In this document: positions 23,007-35,650 of the stretch, in pieces
Layout: each line of letters starts with the position of its first letter
How positions within the stretch are numbered: position 1 is the stretch's first letter
Source: Dicyema japonicum
Lineage: Eukaryota > Dicyemida > Rhombozoa > Dicyemidae
NCBI GenBank assembly: GCA_011109175.1
Contig: RDEW01000030.1
Span: 665,937-729,936 of the forward strand
Reading direction: 5' to 3'
Length of the DNA: 64,000 nucleotides
The notes under the pieces: generated by a model
Told to the model about the DNA's origin: nothing
The model's database searches: none
Seen by the model: only the letters and a program-made list of their open reading frames with translations
Program-made: the position numbers and the translations under genes

Positions 23007-23180
23007 ATGTTCCACAGACTAAACTTAATTTACCGAACAACCATTTGCATGTTGGGTCCTCATACTGTATCACCAGTCACTCCCCTGCTCACTGATGCTA
23101 CGATCCGTAGTCGTGGATCCGAATTCGCCCTGGACTGTGAGGAAAATGGAAACCCTCTTCCCCTGTATATATCTAAGGTA
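23007..23180 (+). pseudogene. immunoglobulin-like domain exon fragment
   Basis: An open stretch reads PVTPLLTDATIRSRG followed by SEFALDCEENGNPLPLYI. This looks like the first half of an Ig-like domain (strand B cysteine, then G-N-P-x-P). It breaks at about 23180 and LINE-J 3' sequence follows, so the second half is missing. Probably a host gene fragment cut by a LINE insertion; chance resemblance is possible. Confidence 0.45.
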
Positions 23181-23284
23181 AAAGAAAATCGATTGGTACA
23201 AAAATTCCCTCACCAATCGAGTTCCTCTGCAGGAATGAGAGAAGGCTCTTTCGTACGATAGTGGAGACTATGGAAGACCACAGG

Positions 23285-23400
23285 CATGGTGGTGCAGTTG
23301 ATAGCGGGAACTGAGATCACCTATCTTTTTGACGTTTTTTCTAACTTTCTTTCTCAGTGATCTCGGGGTTATAAATAAAAGAGACCCTGTTGAGAAACGC
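23285..23400 (+). mobile_element. LINE-J 3' tail
   Basis: GAACTGAGATCACCTATCTT, then CTTTCTCAGTGATCTCGGGG and TTATAAATAAA match the LINE-J end. Confidence 0.6.
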
Positions 23401-24525
23401 TGATTTAATAAAAAAAACTCAGCATAGAATAATTACATCTCCAAACACGTTCAAAAAGTAATTATTGTTCGTTCATTTTAGGAAAATCAAATATTGAAGA
23501 TTTCAAAAACGAATGGACACATTTACAGGATTAAAAAAGAATCGAATCCTTTTGCTAAACAATAAAATATCCTCTTTCTTAATTCAATAACCCTAGTTAT
23601 ACCGGAAAGGGGTTAAGAGAGTTAATTAACGCGAAGGACTTCTCCTTCGACGTTCCGCGATCCCGTGAACGACCAAGGACCACTCTATCGATGATATTGG
23701 AAGGCGACTTCCAAAAAAATGAAAAGTGTATCAAAGAGGAATAAGACTTTGATGGACTACGGAAACTTGTTGTGATAGATAACGTTATTACAAGCTTCTC
23801 TGGTTGCACATGGTTTGTCATGACCATATCGCAGGAAAAGTGCAATAATAACAATTGAAGCTAACAATAAAAATGCCCATTAGAATGACGCAAATAACAA
23901 AAAAAATTTTAAAAATGCCGAAAAATAATTATTCGAAAACCAAAAAACCGACATTTATTAAACTCCCTAAGGTTATAATTAATCGGATCATTGATGAAAA
24001 AAAGGAGGAACAACCGAGAAGGACGGTTGATTAATCGCATTTCCATACAAATCGTAAGGGGGAATGCAGTCTCAATCACGAGAACTACTTACTAATTTAT
24101 AATATTTTGTAAGTTTAATAAATCATTTTTATCTGAAAATCAAAAAATATTTCCGAAGAAGAATTTATTAGGACTAATATCTCCTTAACAGTCTTAACTT
24201 CAGCAACTAACGAAGATTTCTTATAAAAATCGAAAGATAAATTTCGAAAAATTTTGTCTATTTTCCTGTTGCGTTCGTGATTATGAGAAATATACCATTG
24301 CGTGCTCAATGCCTGCAGGCCATAATGGAGGCCTATCATAACAACTAACTAGATAATTTTAATAATTGTAATTATTTTTTAATATAAATCATTTTCCTAT
24401 TATTATCGAAAATCAATTAATTATTAGCATAAATTAATATAATTATTTTCCAAGTCAATCTAATGAAATAAACTACAGAATATTTTTGCCTACGATTACC
24501 AATTAATTCACATTTTAATCTAAAT
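23400..24525. other. intergenic, no gene recognised
   Basis: AT-rich. Short ORFs (23597-23854 -, 24115-24339 -) have Lys/Ile/Ser-biased composition and no motif I recognise. Confidence 0.4.
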
Positions 24526-24615
24526 CGATCGCTGCTGGATATTTGAGCGAATCTCGCTCTCCATCCTAAGAGGGAATAGCGACGCAGTCAGGATGTTGTA
24601 TGACCTTTCTGTTTA
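24525..24615 (+). pseudogene. LINE-Z 3' end fragment
   Basis: GCTGCTGGATATTTGAGCGA, ATCTCGCTCTCCATCCTAAG and GAATAGCGACGCAGTCAGG match the LINE-Z terminal coding DNA. Confidence 0.7.
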
Positions 24616-24878
24616 TTCTGTATTTTAATATCTAAATCTCAAAATAATAATAACTTAGTGAGTAATTGAAAGCAAATTATTCCTTGCGATTTGTTTGGAA
24701 ATACATTCTATCAATCTTCTCGGCTAACACTCCTCCTTTTTGCTATCAAAGATCCGATGACATGTAGGAAAGGATGTGATTTTGTTTTTAGAATCCCAGA
24801 CGATTCCACAACACGGGGTTGAAAACAAATTGCCACCTAAAATCACGCACTCGATTCTTTAATAGTTTGGCCCTCGAT

Positions 24879-25192
24879 TATTATTATTATTATAACCCCG
24901 GATACACCGAGAAAGAAGTTAAAGTAACCAACTAATTAAGTGCATCCAGTTTCCACTTCTACAGAAACAGAGTCCATCCGGAATCAGCATAAAGGGTAAG
25001 ACGTCCATTACATGCAGTTGTGGAAACCCCTCCAGTGGAGTGGGGAAGAGCAAATGATCCTTTTTCATGCCGGCCTGGCACTGGGCGTCACCTAGACAGG
25101 TGGATCACATGACGCCACTATATTAGGAAGAGAGAGGAGGAACAGACAAGCAAGCAAAAAATTTAAACCAATTAACCACGCAGCACCACATC
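24879..25192 (-). mobile_element. SINE-J, full copy with target-site duplication
   Basis: 314 bp in minus orientation, flanked by the 12-bp repeat TTGGCCCTCGAT at 24867-24878 and 25193-25204. Its 3' end (left side here) is the LINE-J tail: ATACACCGAGAAAGAAGTTA with a TTATTATTATTATTAT run. Its 5' head reads GTGGTGCTGCGTGGTTAATT. Matches 50707-51036 over its length. Confidence 0.9.
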
Positions 25193-25328
25193 TTGGCCCT
25201 CGATGAGGCTGGAAAATGAGTGTTAATTTAATTACATTATTGATTGTTTTTTATAATAATTAAAAAAAATTCAAACGCATTAATTTTCAAATTATAAGTA
25301 AGACAGCTATTAAATAGTGTGATTTTAC

Positions 25329-27157
25329 ATGGAGGAGGCTGATTCGTGTAATCTATTTAAGCATTACCCACTCCATCATCATCTTTTGTTCAATCAGGTG
25401 AATATAGCACTCGAATTCTAAGTTTAGTTCAGACTACGACATCTTGATAAGGTCATAATCCGTAATTTGAGCATTGGAGACTTCTTTGATGGCAAAGATG
25501 ACACTCCTTCATGTTTTGTGACTATCCACATCCTCACTGGAGAAGATAAAAACGGTATTTTCAGGAATCTAATGTTTAGTCTTCCTCCGGAGTCCCAAAA
25601 CGGACAACATCACAGTAAGAAATTTTTTTCACCCTAGACTGTCGTCTGGACGCTGAAAACGAAGCAAATGGCGGCTCTTGGCAGGGATCTCTTAGAATCC
25701 GAAGGTTGGGATCCTCTTATTTTAGCGATTTGCATCATCCTATGGGGACTGACAAACGTGGAAGATGAGATCCCCCTTATTCGGTGGAAAATAAATCTAA
25801 GGAATCTCCAACCTTTGGGAAATGATCTGGTTTTGTTTTATTTCCTCATTTTCAGAAAAAAGTAATAAACATTAAAAATGTGGTTACCCTCAGACTCCGC
25901 GGCAACACATTCATGATGACCTCGGAGGTAATGGTCCCTTGTATTTAAGACACTACGCCCTCCAACAGTCTGCCAGGTTAATTTGACCGACATAAAGAAT
26001 TCTGCCGATGTAAATTCTACTTTTAGGTCAAATTATGACATATTTCAGACTTCAGTCGTATGTTCATTATATAAGAGACACCAAGGACAGGCTAACTGCC
26101 TTGTGGGAGAATTTGGATCTGCTCATGCATAGTCTCCCTAACGTATCTTTACTTTTAAGGTCTAGAACGCCTCTCTCCAGCGTGTTAGCCAGAAAGTGAG
26201 CCAATTGAACATCAAGTTGTCCTCAAGTCGTGATGCCCTGAACTATCAGCTAGCCATCCTAACCAAAAGGCAGCAGACTTTTAAAAGATTGGGTTTTGAC
26301 TGAAATTATTTTAAGAAAGAGTGCTTTCCAATTATAAGAGTGACCAAAATGAGACCATTCTCCTGTTAAAGCGGCACTTTTTAGCTAAAGTACCCTATTC
26401 TAGCCATTTTAGAACAAGGATAAGTATGCCAGGCTAACCATGTTGATAAAACGGATACAAGCCGTATTTATGGCTAATTTGGGCGATATTATGGACATTT
26501 CTAAGGTTTTTAACCTTAATACGACTATTTAGGGAAGCATTGGAAGCATTATTCTTGACAATGGCATCAGGAACGACAAACGTAGTGAAAGGGGTTCATT
26601 ATAGGTGTATGTGCTGCTGTCTATGGAAATTTTATACTATTTATGATAACAGCCGCCAATATTCTGCACGTGGAATACCCATACAAGCTAAACTACGACC
26701 CTTCCCTGTCATGTGTATCCTCACATGCCGCATATGAAACCACGCAGGATGATCTGTATATTTAGTGATTTATCCAGATACCCTTTATATTCCACTAGCA
26801 AATCGACAAGATCAAAGCTGGCTCAAGAATATTTGACGAAAGATATCTTCCACGTGCCCTATTGAATTATTGTTAGTTGAGACGGTGTGTGGGACTAAAG
26901 GATGCCTCGGATACGCCTTTTAAAAGCATTGTGAGCCTAATTGAGGAGTACAAACATATGGCTGAGATGGAAGGATACAAAACTGGGTAGTATTAATATC
27001 CAGTTATATTTGTAGATATCGATCAGACGGGGGTGAAATTTTGAATTTACCTTACCTTAAGTTGAGGAAGAGTTACAGTACTTCTAATTTACAAAGTATT
27101 GGAGACTTCAAGCACGTGAGAAGGTGGAAAAGTGTAGATTATTTGAAAAATTATTAA
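25329..27157 (+). CDS. UVRAG: UVRAG, class III PI3-kinase complex II subunit
   Basis: Partner of Beclin 1, VPS34 and VPS15 on endosomes; acts in autophagosome maturation and endocytic sorting. ATG is at 25329. A 30-nt intron joins to FRLRHLDKVIIRNLSIG (matching 'RRLRHLRSIAARNI'). The C2-like domain follows through introns of 25, 23 and 26 nt: SCFVTIHILTGEDKN, ICIILWGLTNVEDEIPLIRW and KINLRNLQPLG, the latter close to human 'LLIEWKVCLDGLKYLG'. Then a coiled coil (26040-26300: YVHYIRDTKDRLTALWENLD, VSQLNIKLSSSRDALNYQ) and the C-terminal domain (VIIGVCAAVYGNF, YPYKLNYDPSLS; RYLPRALLNYC, LRRCVGLKDASDTPFKS). It probably ends at 27155-27157. The C2 part is in frame; the coil and C-terminal exon borders are not all resolved. 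Shorter than human UVRAG, lacking its long disordered tail. Confidence 0.82.
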
Positions 27158-27459
27158 ATAAAAAAAGATATTGTTAATTCAAATAAATCTATCGTTCCTA
27201 TTTTATTCTTCGCTGATTGCCTTTACGTGGTGGCTTCATCATATTTCCTACACTTTTTTATTCTACTTTTTTAAACCCACACTTGAGGTACGTCGCTCGG
27301 TCTTAAGGAAAGACACCCAGATCGAGTTCCTCTGTAGGCATTCGCGGTGGTTCTGTCATTTTACAGTTGGGAGATTGGTAGAGCACTCGAGGAGAACCAG
27401 GGAATTAATGGAAGATTTATTTATTTTGTTAACCCCGAAATCACGAGAAAGCGGATAAA

Positions 27460-28240
27460 AGTTATCGTCTAAGTGATCCCGGTGTCCACACCAGTCCTGT
27501 TCTTTCGGTTAGTTTTGGAGTCCTGGATAATCTCCACAACGGGGAAGGTTTCTCATATCTCGGGCAAGAGTCCATATATAGTTTGATGTCCGGCCCGAGG
27601 GGATGGTCAGGGGACTTTGCCATCTTGAAAAAGTCCCTGTCACGTTCTGTAATGTATTCCATGATTGGGGGACGTTTAGTGTTTTCCGTAGTAACGAAGT
27701 GGACGTTTTTTTCGACGATCTCAGTAGTATTCTGAGACATCGGTTTTGTAAAACTTCCAGCTTTAACTTAATTAATTTAACATCTTCCTTGATAGGGATC
27801 TCAAATAAAAATGTGGTTCACCAATTTTGTAAGTTTTGGCAACGCCTAGAAGGCACATAATGCGCTTTCAAAAAGAAGCAAACATTTCCTCTCCGATGTA
27901 CTCTAACCTACACAAGAGGGAAGTTTTTGCAGAATTGTCCTTTGATGATCATGAATGATCCATCACAAAATACTCCCTACAACTTAACGACCAACTCCAT
28001 CGGACATTAATTTTTGTTCCCCCGCCTTGATTACGATGACGACCTGGTCTGACAGATATGAATCAAAAAATACATTAGTGTGCAGAACCTTTACCTAAAT
28101 GGCTTCACTTCCTTTTCACAGAGCGGCTGAGACTATATCAAAGGCACTATCTAGGGCAAGGTCAATTTCCGTAACGAAACATTACTCTAACTCCGCTAGT
28201 GGTTAGGACAAGATCCATTTGACTCAAGAAGGAAATCGTC
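27460..28240 (-). pseudogene. LINE-J relative, 3' half
   Basis: Minus strand: EIDLALDSAFDIVSAAL (the D-x-AFDxV RT motif), further down KLEVLQNRCLRILLRSSKK, TLNVPQSWNTLQNV and FFKMAKSPDHPLGPD. It ends in a GGGATCACTTAGACGATAAC tail. Matches the element at 57990-59790 (KLEVIQNQCLRILLKC). Confidence 0.7.
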
Positions 28241-29226
28241 TTTAATGACACACCGACCTTTAATGACACCGAATTTTTATTTGAGAAATAAAATTTTTCT
28301 AGAAACGAAGAAATACAGCTTAAAGGACTAAAATAACTTGGTTAAACACTTAGTCAATACGGAACCAAAAGTTCCCCCAAATTTGTGGATTCAAACTCAG
28401 AGTTAGGTCCGCATCCATAGAGGATCCGAAGATTCTTTCATATATCCAATGCTTCCTAGTCAATCATTTTACGCATTCACCCGTCATGTCGTTCAATACA
28501 GCCAAAAATTTAATAATTTAATTAAGCCAAAAATTTAATGAATTGTCACGTGAGTCTATTCTTTATTGAGATTGTTGCTAATTATGTAATAATTAACGGG
28601 ATGTCTAACGGGGACTTAACCCTCCCTCCAATTTATTTAATTTTTTCAATTATGTTGAAACGTTAGTTCAAAGCCAGATTCTTTAAATAAGGAGAACAAA
28701 GTCTCGGCCAATGATGGATATTTCCTACTTTTCTTCTATCAAACCTTAAGATGCTTCCTCAAATCATAAGATTAAAAGATAAGTGGCATACGAATGTCAT
28801 TTTAATAATCCACCGCAATCCTGAGGCCACTCTATTTTTCCTGTTTCGTGTTTATTTTGACTAATAAAATATTATCAAGCCTATTCCATGAGTAAATCAA
28901 TATACTGTACACTTCACAGCATATCAAGGCAGTTAATTTTCCAATTGATTGGCACATCATCAATATCAAACAATAAAAATCACTTCCGCTAATGTCAAGG
29001 TTAAGGTTTCAACCAACGTGATAGACCATTTTAATGGCTACACATAAATAGACATTAGAATACTAAATTTACTTAAAATTACAATTATTCGTTTAATATA
29101 ATAAAATTGGATTGCTTACGACGGATTCCTCCTGGGGAATTTTTTTTGAAATTATAAAATATAATCGATTACGTAATACGACGTTAAATACATCATTTTT
29201 AAATTCAGCCATCGACGCTGATTATA
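28240..29226. other. intergenic, AT-rich, nothing recognised
   Basis: No coding or RNA feature supported. This is the upstream region of the Ig receptor gene. Confidence 0.5.
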
Positions 29227-32200
29227 ATGTACATTTCTCTCTTCGTTATATGTATGTTACGTGAGCATTCATTTATGAGCAATCCACTTATATAACTTGC
29301 AGATAATCTGGTTGCGGATATTACTGTATATCCTGAATATACCGTAACGGATCGGAATGTTGTTGGTTCAATTTGCCAAGGGTATCAATCCGACGTTGAA
29401 GTGAGATGGCTAAGAAACAACAAACATATTCAGCCAAAGTGATAAATTGTTGATAAATTAGTGATAAATATTGCCACTGGGTATTTTATCGCCAACAAAT
29501 GTTATTCTTAACATTGATGTAAACAACGAAACTGTTGGTGAATACAAGTGCATATCAGAAAAAACTAAGGAAGTAGCGACTTTCAGATTCGAGACTCCTT
29601 GTAACCCAATTTTGTAATATTTTAGTTTTTAATCGAATTTAAGAAATGTCACTCCACACAGGTTAACGCAAACGATGAGGCATTCCTCAACTGCTATGCG
29701 ATCTCTAATAAAGTGATTTCTCTGTATTTTGGAAGAAGGATGGCGAGATATTAGAAGGTATTAGACTATTCTAATGTTAGAAAATAAGAGATTTCTGGTG
29801 AGTCCACTAGGACTTCACATTTCAAATTCGAATTTGAATGACACTGGAATTTACACATTAGTAGTGTGGAGGCTGACAAATATACACAAACAATAGATGT
29901 CAGGTTGACCGTAATCTGTATTTTCCATCAAATATTCTTTAGTGAATCCAGTTATCTACTTTGAGTCTCGTGGATTAAAATTTGGCGATGATCATAATAT
30001 CTCATGTCAAGTACATTCAAATACAAAATTCGAAATGTACATATTAAACGCTGAGGATAAAAAGCCAGTATGTTTGGGTTTAAATTGTAGAAACAATCAA
30101 TTATCAGTAATAATTATGGACTTTACAATATCACACAATCCATTATTAATCTGGACAAAGCTGAGCCTTATACTATTATAATTACACGTGCGTCGTTATT
30201 GGAGATCGAAGTTATTTATCAAAAGAAGCTTCTTTTAATTTTATCAGTATGAAACTAATGAGGTATTTTAGATCTCCCAGAAAGGTGAACCTTACTGTAT
30301 ATGGAACCAATGTAGTTGGATCCTCCCGACGTGAATACTTTCAGATAATTGGTACGTTGTACAAATTGCTTCAAATGAACTTCCTTTGCCGAATTTAACA
30401 TTGAGTGGAAAATCTCACCATGTCGACATAAAGGCAAACGTAAGGAAACCAGGGACCTACGTCATTACAGTGTGGGCGGTTAACGATATCGGACGTTCAC
30501 TACCGTCTACTGTATCCATGGATATTTTTGGTTAGTGCACGTGGGTGATTGTATAGAATATAGTAAAGCTACCATGAAGAATAACACCACAATATATATT
30601 GTTGTGGGGTTTATTGGAGTAGTTGCTGCTTTCATAATTACTGGGATCATATTTTTTTTAAATCGGAAAAGAAAGTTAATACATCCTAATAGAATTGAAC
30701 CTCAAGTGTCGCTGAGATTTAATAGATCTGACGTAGATAATTCTCTTTATTTTATGTTAATCATCTTAATAAGAATTAACCACGTCGTATTTTATTATTA
30801 TTGTTGGCTCTTACGATATGTCATAGGACGTGACAAAGCATGTGCAACAAGGAAATTAAAATTATTAGTTAGTTTCATTTTTGACTACTCATGCTATGTC
30901 TCGTAGCCTGTCAAGGTCCTCCCTGTTCTTGAGATGTCTTCCGATTACGCCGTATTTTGAGAAGATTAAATCTCACGCGCAAAAGTGGTTACAATGCATA
31001 ATCTGTTGAAAAAATAAAAATGGATTCAGTTGATTAGTAAAACAATTTGGTTTGCATCATTTGTCCATTTTTTACAAAAGAAAATTTACAAAAACTGAGA
31101 GTGATGCACAGTAACCAGCATTAAACATCATGGTGTTTGAGTATTTACAATACTTTTGATAATCAGCCTGGTCTAGCGATGGAATGAGTTAGTTTCATTA
31201 GAGACAGCGTAGTTTGCTCATGACTATACCTCCACGTTTGGCATTTATCTCTCGTTTTTCCATCTTATCTACTTTAGAAAAGATGTCATATTAAAAATTA
31301 TTAACCGCAGAAAATTTCAATTCAACCTCTTCCAACTTGGGGACTTTTCGTATGGTGCCTAATTTCGAGTTGATACTTAAAGTCTCGTTTTAAGATTCTA
31401 TAAAAATCACAATTTTTACCTCTTCTAACACAGAGACCTGCCTTCGTGGTCCCTTACCTCGAGTTGACTTCCAAATCTTATTATAACAATATTTTAATAG
31501 AAAATTGTCTTCTGCATAAAAAATCGATTGCTGACAAACAAATATAGATTGACATAAGTCTAAAATTACACAGTTAAAATAATTGAATAAAAAACATAAT
31601 GTAATTAACAATTAATTTACTGTAAATTTCTTGCCTCAGTGTCTCAAGGGGGGGTTTTACCCCACTCCGGGGTCAAACTGTAGTAATGATTTAATTTCGT
31701 AAAGAAAAGAAAAACTCCAAAGACCATGGTAGTAAAATAGTTCCAAATACAAGTCGTCATAAATTATGTAATATTATTAAAAATTGTTGTTATTTTCAAT
31801 GCATTTATTTTTCAAAAAAACTAATAAATAAATATAGTTAGGCGGAAAAAATCGTCAATTTAATATTGGAAACTCATGGGCAACTTTAGAGGTTATACAG
31901 GTCACAAATAAGTCAGGAATAAAAAATCCACTAAAAGGGGATGAAAATAACCAGAACCTTAAAGATGCTGATTCTGAGGAAATATTTATGCGGGAAATTA
32001 ATCTTCTCAGTTCTACTCAGAAAGAATTTTATGAGCAAATTGGTGATATATCGGTTTCTATGATCAATAAAGGTTCTAACTACATTAAAATCTCTAGTAG
32101 ACGAAAAAGCCGGACATGAATGGCTCGTTGAGTCATATTATGAGAATTTTGAACCAACTGAGCTGTATAATTCTCTAAAAATACTTGCAGTATTCAAACC

Positions 32201-32390
32201 CAGCCTAACACTTCGTCAAAAACCGAATTACACTTTTTCGACGTTATTAAAGGTGGGAGGTTGTATTGTTGCAGAACAATCAAACTACACGAATGAAAGA
32301 GTTAAAACATCCCATTCAAGCCCTAAGAAAGATGTACTGCATATATTTAATAGTAGGCATCAAATAATGCGGACAAGGAGGCGACTTTGA
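29227..32390 (+). CDS. Ig/fibronectin-type transmembrane receptor
   Basis: A cell-surface protein, probably adhesion or signalling. ATG at 29227 opens a signal peptide MYISLFVICML. A 43-nt intron leads to Ig domain 1 (SICQGYQSDVEVRWLRNNK, then NETVGEYKC). Ig domain 2 follows (DEAFLNCYAIS, WKKDGEILE, SNLNDTGIYT), then a third (HNISCQVHSNTKFEMYIL, NLDKAEPYT). A fibronectin-III-like end (RKPGTYVITVWAVNDIGRS) precedes one membrane helix (IYIVVGFIGVVAAFIITGII) and a basic stop-transfer NRKRK. The cytoplasmic part continues to about 30740. A ~1.1-kb gap holding a LINE-P scrap follows, then SWATLEVIQVTNKSG, a 25-nt intron and EWLVESYYENFEP to TGA at 32388-32390. Joining the last part to the receptor is inference. 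Ig exons need several one-base fixes. Confidence 0.7.
30780..30965 (-). pseudogene. LINE-P 3' end inside the receptor gene
   Basis: The plus strand shows TTATTATTATTGTTGGCTCT, then GTGACAAAGCATGTGCAACA and ATTAGTTAGTTTC, the same reversed LINE-P end as at 17434-17520. If the receptor's tail exons at 31835-32390 belong to it, this scrap lies in its one large intron. Confidence 0.65.
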
Positions 32391-32887
32391 TTCAAATGGA
32401 TGATTCTTGTCCGAATCAGTCGGATTGTTCTGAAAGTGGAGGGTTTCCACCACCAAACAAAAAAATTGTAGAATAAACTGTTACCGTAGAAATCAGCGAC
32501 CACCGTTAATTTCATGGAAAGAGAGAGTACGATAAATTTGCAAGAACAGAATTCACTCTCCGTTACTAAAGGTGGAAGGTTATATTGTTGCAGAACAATC
32601 AAATTACATTACGACTGGGGGAGTCCAATCATCTTATTCAAACTCAAGGCAGGATGTACTTCATATATTTCATACTAGACACTAAATAATGCGGACAAGG
32701 AGGCGACTTTGATTCAAATGGATGATTCTTGTCCAAATCAGTCGGATTGTTCTGAAAGTGGAGGGTTTCCACCACCAAACAAAAAAATTGTAAAATAATT
32801 TGTTACCGTAGAAATCAGCGACCACCATTAATTTCACAGAAAGAGAAAGTACGGTAAATTTGGCGAATTTGCAAGAACAGAATTTAC
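32242..32887 (+). repeat. tandem duplication of the receptor's last exon and 3' flank
   Basis: Copy 1 is 32242-32560 and copy 2 is 32561-32887, offset about 319 bp. The stretch GCGGACAAGGAGGCGACTTT and the following ~150 bp are almost identical. Copy 1 encodes the protein end (VAEQSNYTNERVKTSH, KKDVLHIFNSRHQ, TRRRL-stop). Copy 2 encodes a diverged version (VAEQSNYITTGGVQSS, RQDVLHIFHTRH-stop). The noncoding half is more conserved than the coding half. Confidence 0.85.
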
Positions 32888-33729
32888 ATCGTTTCTAGGA
32901 GGTTCCTCAAATCAAGTAAATTAGCCTTAATATTAGTCAAAAACCCCACAATTTGTAAAATGCACAAAACTAAACGAGTCGACTCTGAAAGCGGTATAAT
33001 ACTTATAACAAACTCAATAGATTGATAAAGAACACGTGTCTACTCAAGTAAGGGTATTATAACTTAGCAGGTGCACAAACGAACTGTAATTATGCCTAGT
33101 TAACGCAGAAGTTAGGTGTGAACTCTTGTGCTAAGAAAAGTTCAAGGACTGCAAAAGTTGGTGAAAATTCGAAAATGAAAAAAAAAGTTATTAGAAATAA
33201 TCACCCACGTGGTTAATATTATAGTGAAGTTAGATATTATTGAAGTTATTATGATGAAGATTGCTAAAAAGTTTATGGATAGTTAATTATGGCTTATCGT
33301 TGATTTTGGTTAATATTTGATATTCACTTGACCTTGTTATTAAATATTTTTTCTTGACTAGTAGACCAACTCAGAGGGTTGAGATAGTAAGATGTGACCA
33401 CGTGGTTAGTGCTGTCATTCGCGTCGCATTTAGCTGTGGATGTGATTCCCACTTCGCTACATGCTTTGTTGAAACATTCCTGTCTGCACTTTGCTTTTCT
33501 CAATTTGAGACTTTATTGGACCCACCAAGTTAGAAGATGCCCAATTTTTGATCGGCGATTTTCCATTTTGGATGAATGGGCACCCAACTTCTTCATGATG
33601 ATCTAGAATGGGTAACGTAAAAAATAATTCACGGCACACATTAAAAAAATTAAATTTTTTCGAATACGTAAAAGTGAAGACAAAAATTGGTAATTTAATG
33701 GGCAAATTTTTATTAATATAAAACAGCGA
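32888..33729. other. intergenic, mostly nothing recognised
   Basis: AT-rich. A weak tRNA-like stretch near 33395-33455 is discussed among the rejected items. Confidence 0.4.
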
Positions 33730-35650
33730 CGAAACTGTTATGCCTGCGACACCTGAGGTGCTGGAACTACTCAGACATAAACATCCTTGTGCTTCGGAAG
33801 ATTACCGCTTCTGGGAAATTTGTCAAGGATGACCGTCACCAGGGGCGAAGTGCGACGCGGCATTTCGTCGTTTGCGGCGAGTAGCAGTGGAGGTATCGAT
33901 AGCTTGCGGCCGGGTCACATCAAGGATCTTACGGCGGAGGTTACTGCAGAAGCTGGCTGCAACCTTGTCAACTCAATTACAAAACTGGTTATGCGTATTT
34001 TAAACGGAGATATTCCTCCACGCAAGGGAGCTTCTTTTCAGTGCACATCTACTGACCTTCAAAAAACCTGAAGTGGGGTCCGCCCCATCCGGTCGGCAAC
34101 TATTTCAGACTGACAGCGAAAATCGCATGCAGCATTGTCTGTCCGAGAATATCTGAAGAATTTTCCCCCTCCAACTGGGGGTTGGTGTAAGGAACGGATG
34201 CGAGGCGGCAGTGCACGCTGCGAGGCGTTTTTTTGGACAGAAGACGAACAAAACCCACACATTGGAGTCAAGCTGGACATCTGCAATGCCTTCAATTCAC
34301 TGAGGAGGGATCAAATTTTCGAAACTACAAGCAAACGAGCCCTGGAATTATTCCACTCGTCTTCCTCGCTTACGGAACCAATTCTTCACTGGTTTTCGGG
34401 GACAAGATTATCTGTTCGGAGACCGGGTTCAACAAGGGGACCCACTTGGTCCACTACTCTTCGCTCTGGCCATCGATGAAATTATCCGCTCTATAAACAC
34501 ACAACTAACCTTTGGTATCTCGATGACGCCACAATTGGGGGGCCGTAGAAAAGTACACGAGGTTCTGTCACATGCCGTGCCGGCACTACGAAACCTCGGA
34601 CTTGAGATAAATATAAAGAAATCAGAGCTAATAAATATCACATACTCGGAGAGTGATTTCATCAACGTGTCGAGTCTTTCAACTCGGTACTACCTGGAAT
34701 TACTGTCGTACCCAGGGAGCGGACATACTTTCTTGGGTGCTCACTTGACAAAAAGGAACTGCGGAGCCATCTACAAACAAAAGAGGATGAACTCTCCAGA
34801 GTCACGGAGAAACTCTCCTTACTCGATGGTCATACAGCGTTCTCCCTTTTGAAGAATAGCATCGGCTTGCCCAAACTCCTAGCTCTCCGATGTTCTCCCT
34901 GCTTCAAACATCGTGACATCCTCCTGTCACTGGATAGGACACTGAGAAAATCATCTGAATTGCTCTAAACATCCACTTTGACGTGCCGAGTTGGAATCAA
35001 TTCAAGCTTCCTACACGCCTCGGAGGAACGGGTCTCAGGTCGGCGCTGGAGATCGCCTATCCAGCATATGTGTTATCGCTCTCAAGTGGTAGCCTTTTGG
35101 TCTAAGAAATCCTACGTTTTACAACCGGACTTTCTTGGGAAAAAATCTTCGACGAAGCTCGTCTCGAATAGTGTGAAACTGGTTTGGATATGCCGAACGA
35201 TCCTTCGAAGCAACGTGACTGGGATGAGATCTACTCCAAGAATATCTTCGACGTGCTAAAGTCTGAGGCCAACCAGCATCGTCTTGCATGCCTCGTGTCC
35301 GCAGCCAACCATGGGAGCGGAGCGTGGCTGGATGCACTCCCGTGTTCCTCCTGGGGACCCTTTGGACAATGACTGTATTCGGATTGGATCGCACAACGCC
35401 TGGGAGTTATGTTTGCGTCGAACACCAATGTCGCTGTGGAGGGATCGTCGATGCCAAAGGCTGCACCCGCTCTCGTGCAAAAGGAGTGCGGGCAGAGCAC
35501 CCCGCCATGCTGCTATGAACAACATTGTCATGCGAGCTCTTGAAGCGGCAGGCTTCCCAGTACTGGAGCCTGTGGGATTGGATCGCGGTCATAGGAAAAG
35601 ACCAGATGGGTTAACTATCTTTCCGTTCACTGAGGGAAAGTCGACTAGCA
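33730..35650 (+). pseudogene. LINE-Z, nearly full ORF2, frameshifted
   Basis: In order across three frames: EVLELLRHKHPCASED, SSSGGIDSLRPGHIKDL, TFKKPEVGSAPSGRQLF, LGVGVRNGCEAAVHAAR, VKLDICNAFNSLRRDQIF, LAYGTNSSLVFGDKIICSET and GDPLGPLLFALAIDE (polymerase motif), then WYLDDATIGG. The C-terminal module has EHQCRCGGIVDAKGC, LSCKRSAGRAPRHAAMNNI and PVGLDRGHRKRPDGLTIFPF. All domains from the RT N-terminal part to the restriction-like endonuclease are present, but no continuous ORF exists. Confidence 0.85.

Noticed and set aside
33390-33460. tRNA-like stretch with CACGTGGTTAGTGC and GTGATTCCCAC
   Set aside because: Resembles A and B boxes loosely, but no acceptor stem pairs and no SINE tail or duplication was found.
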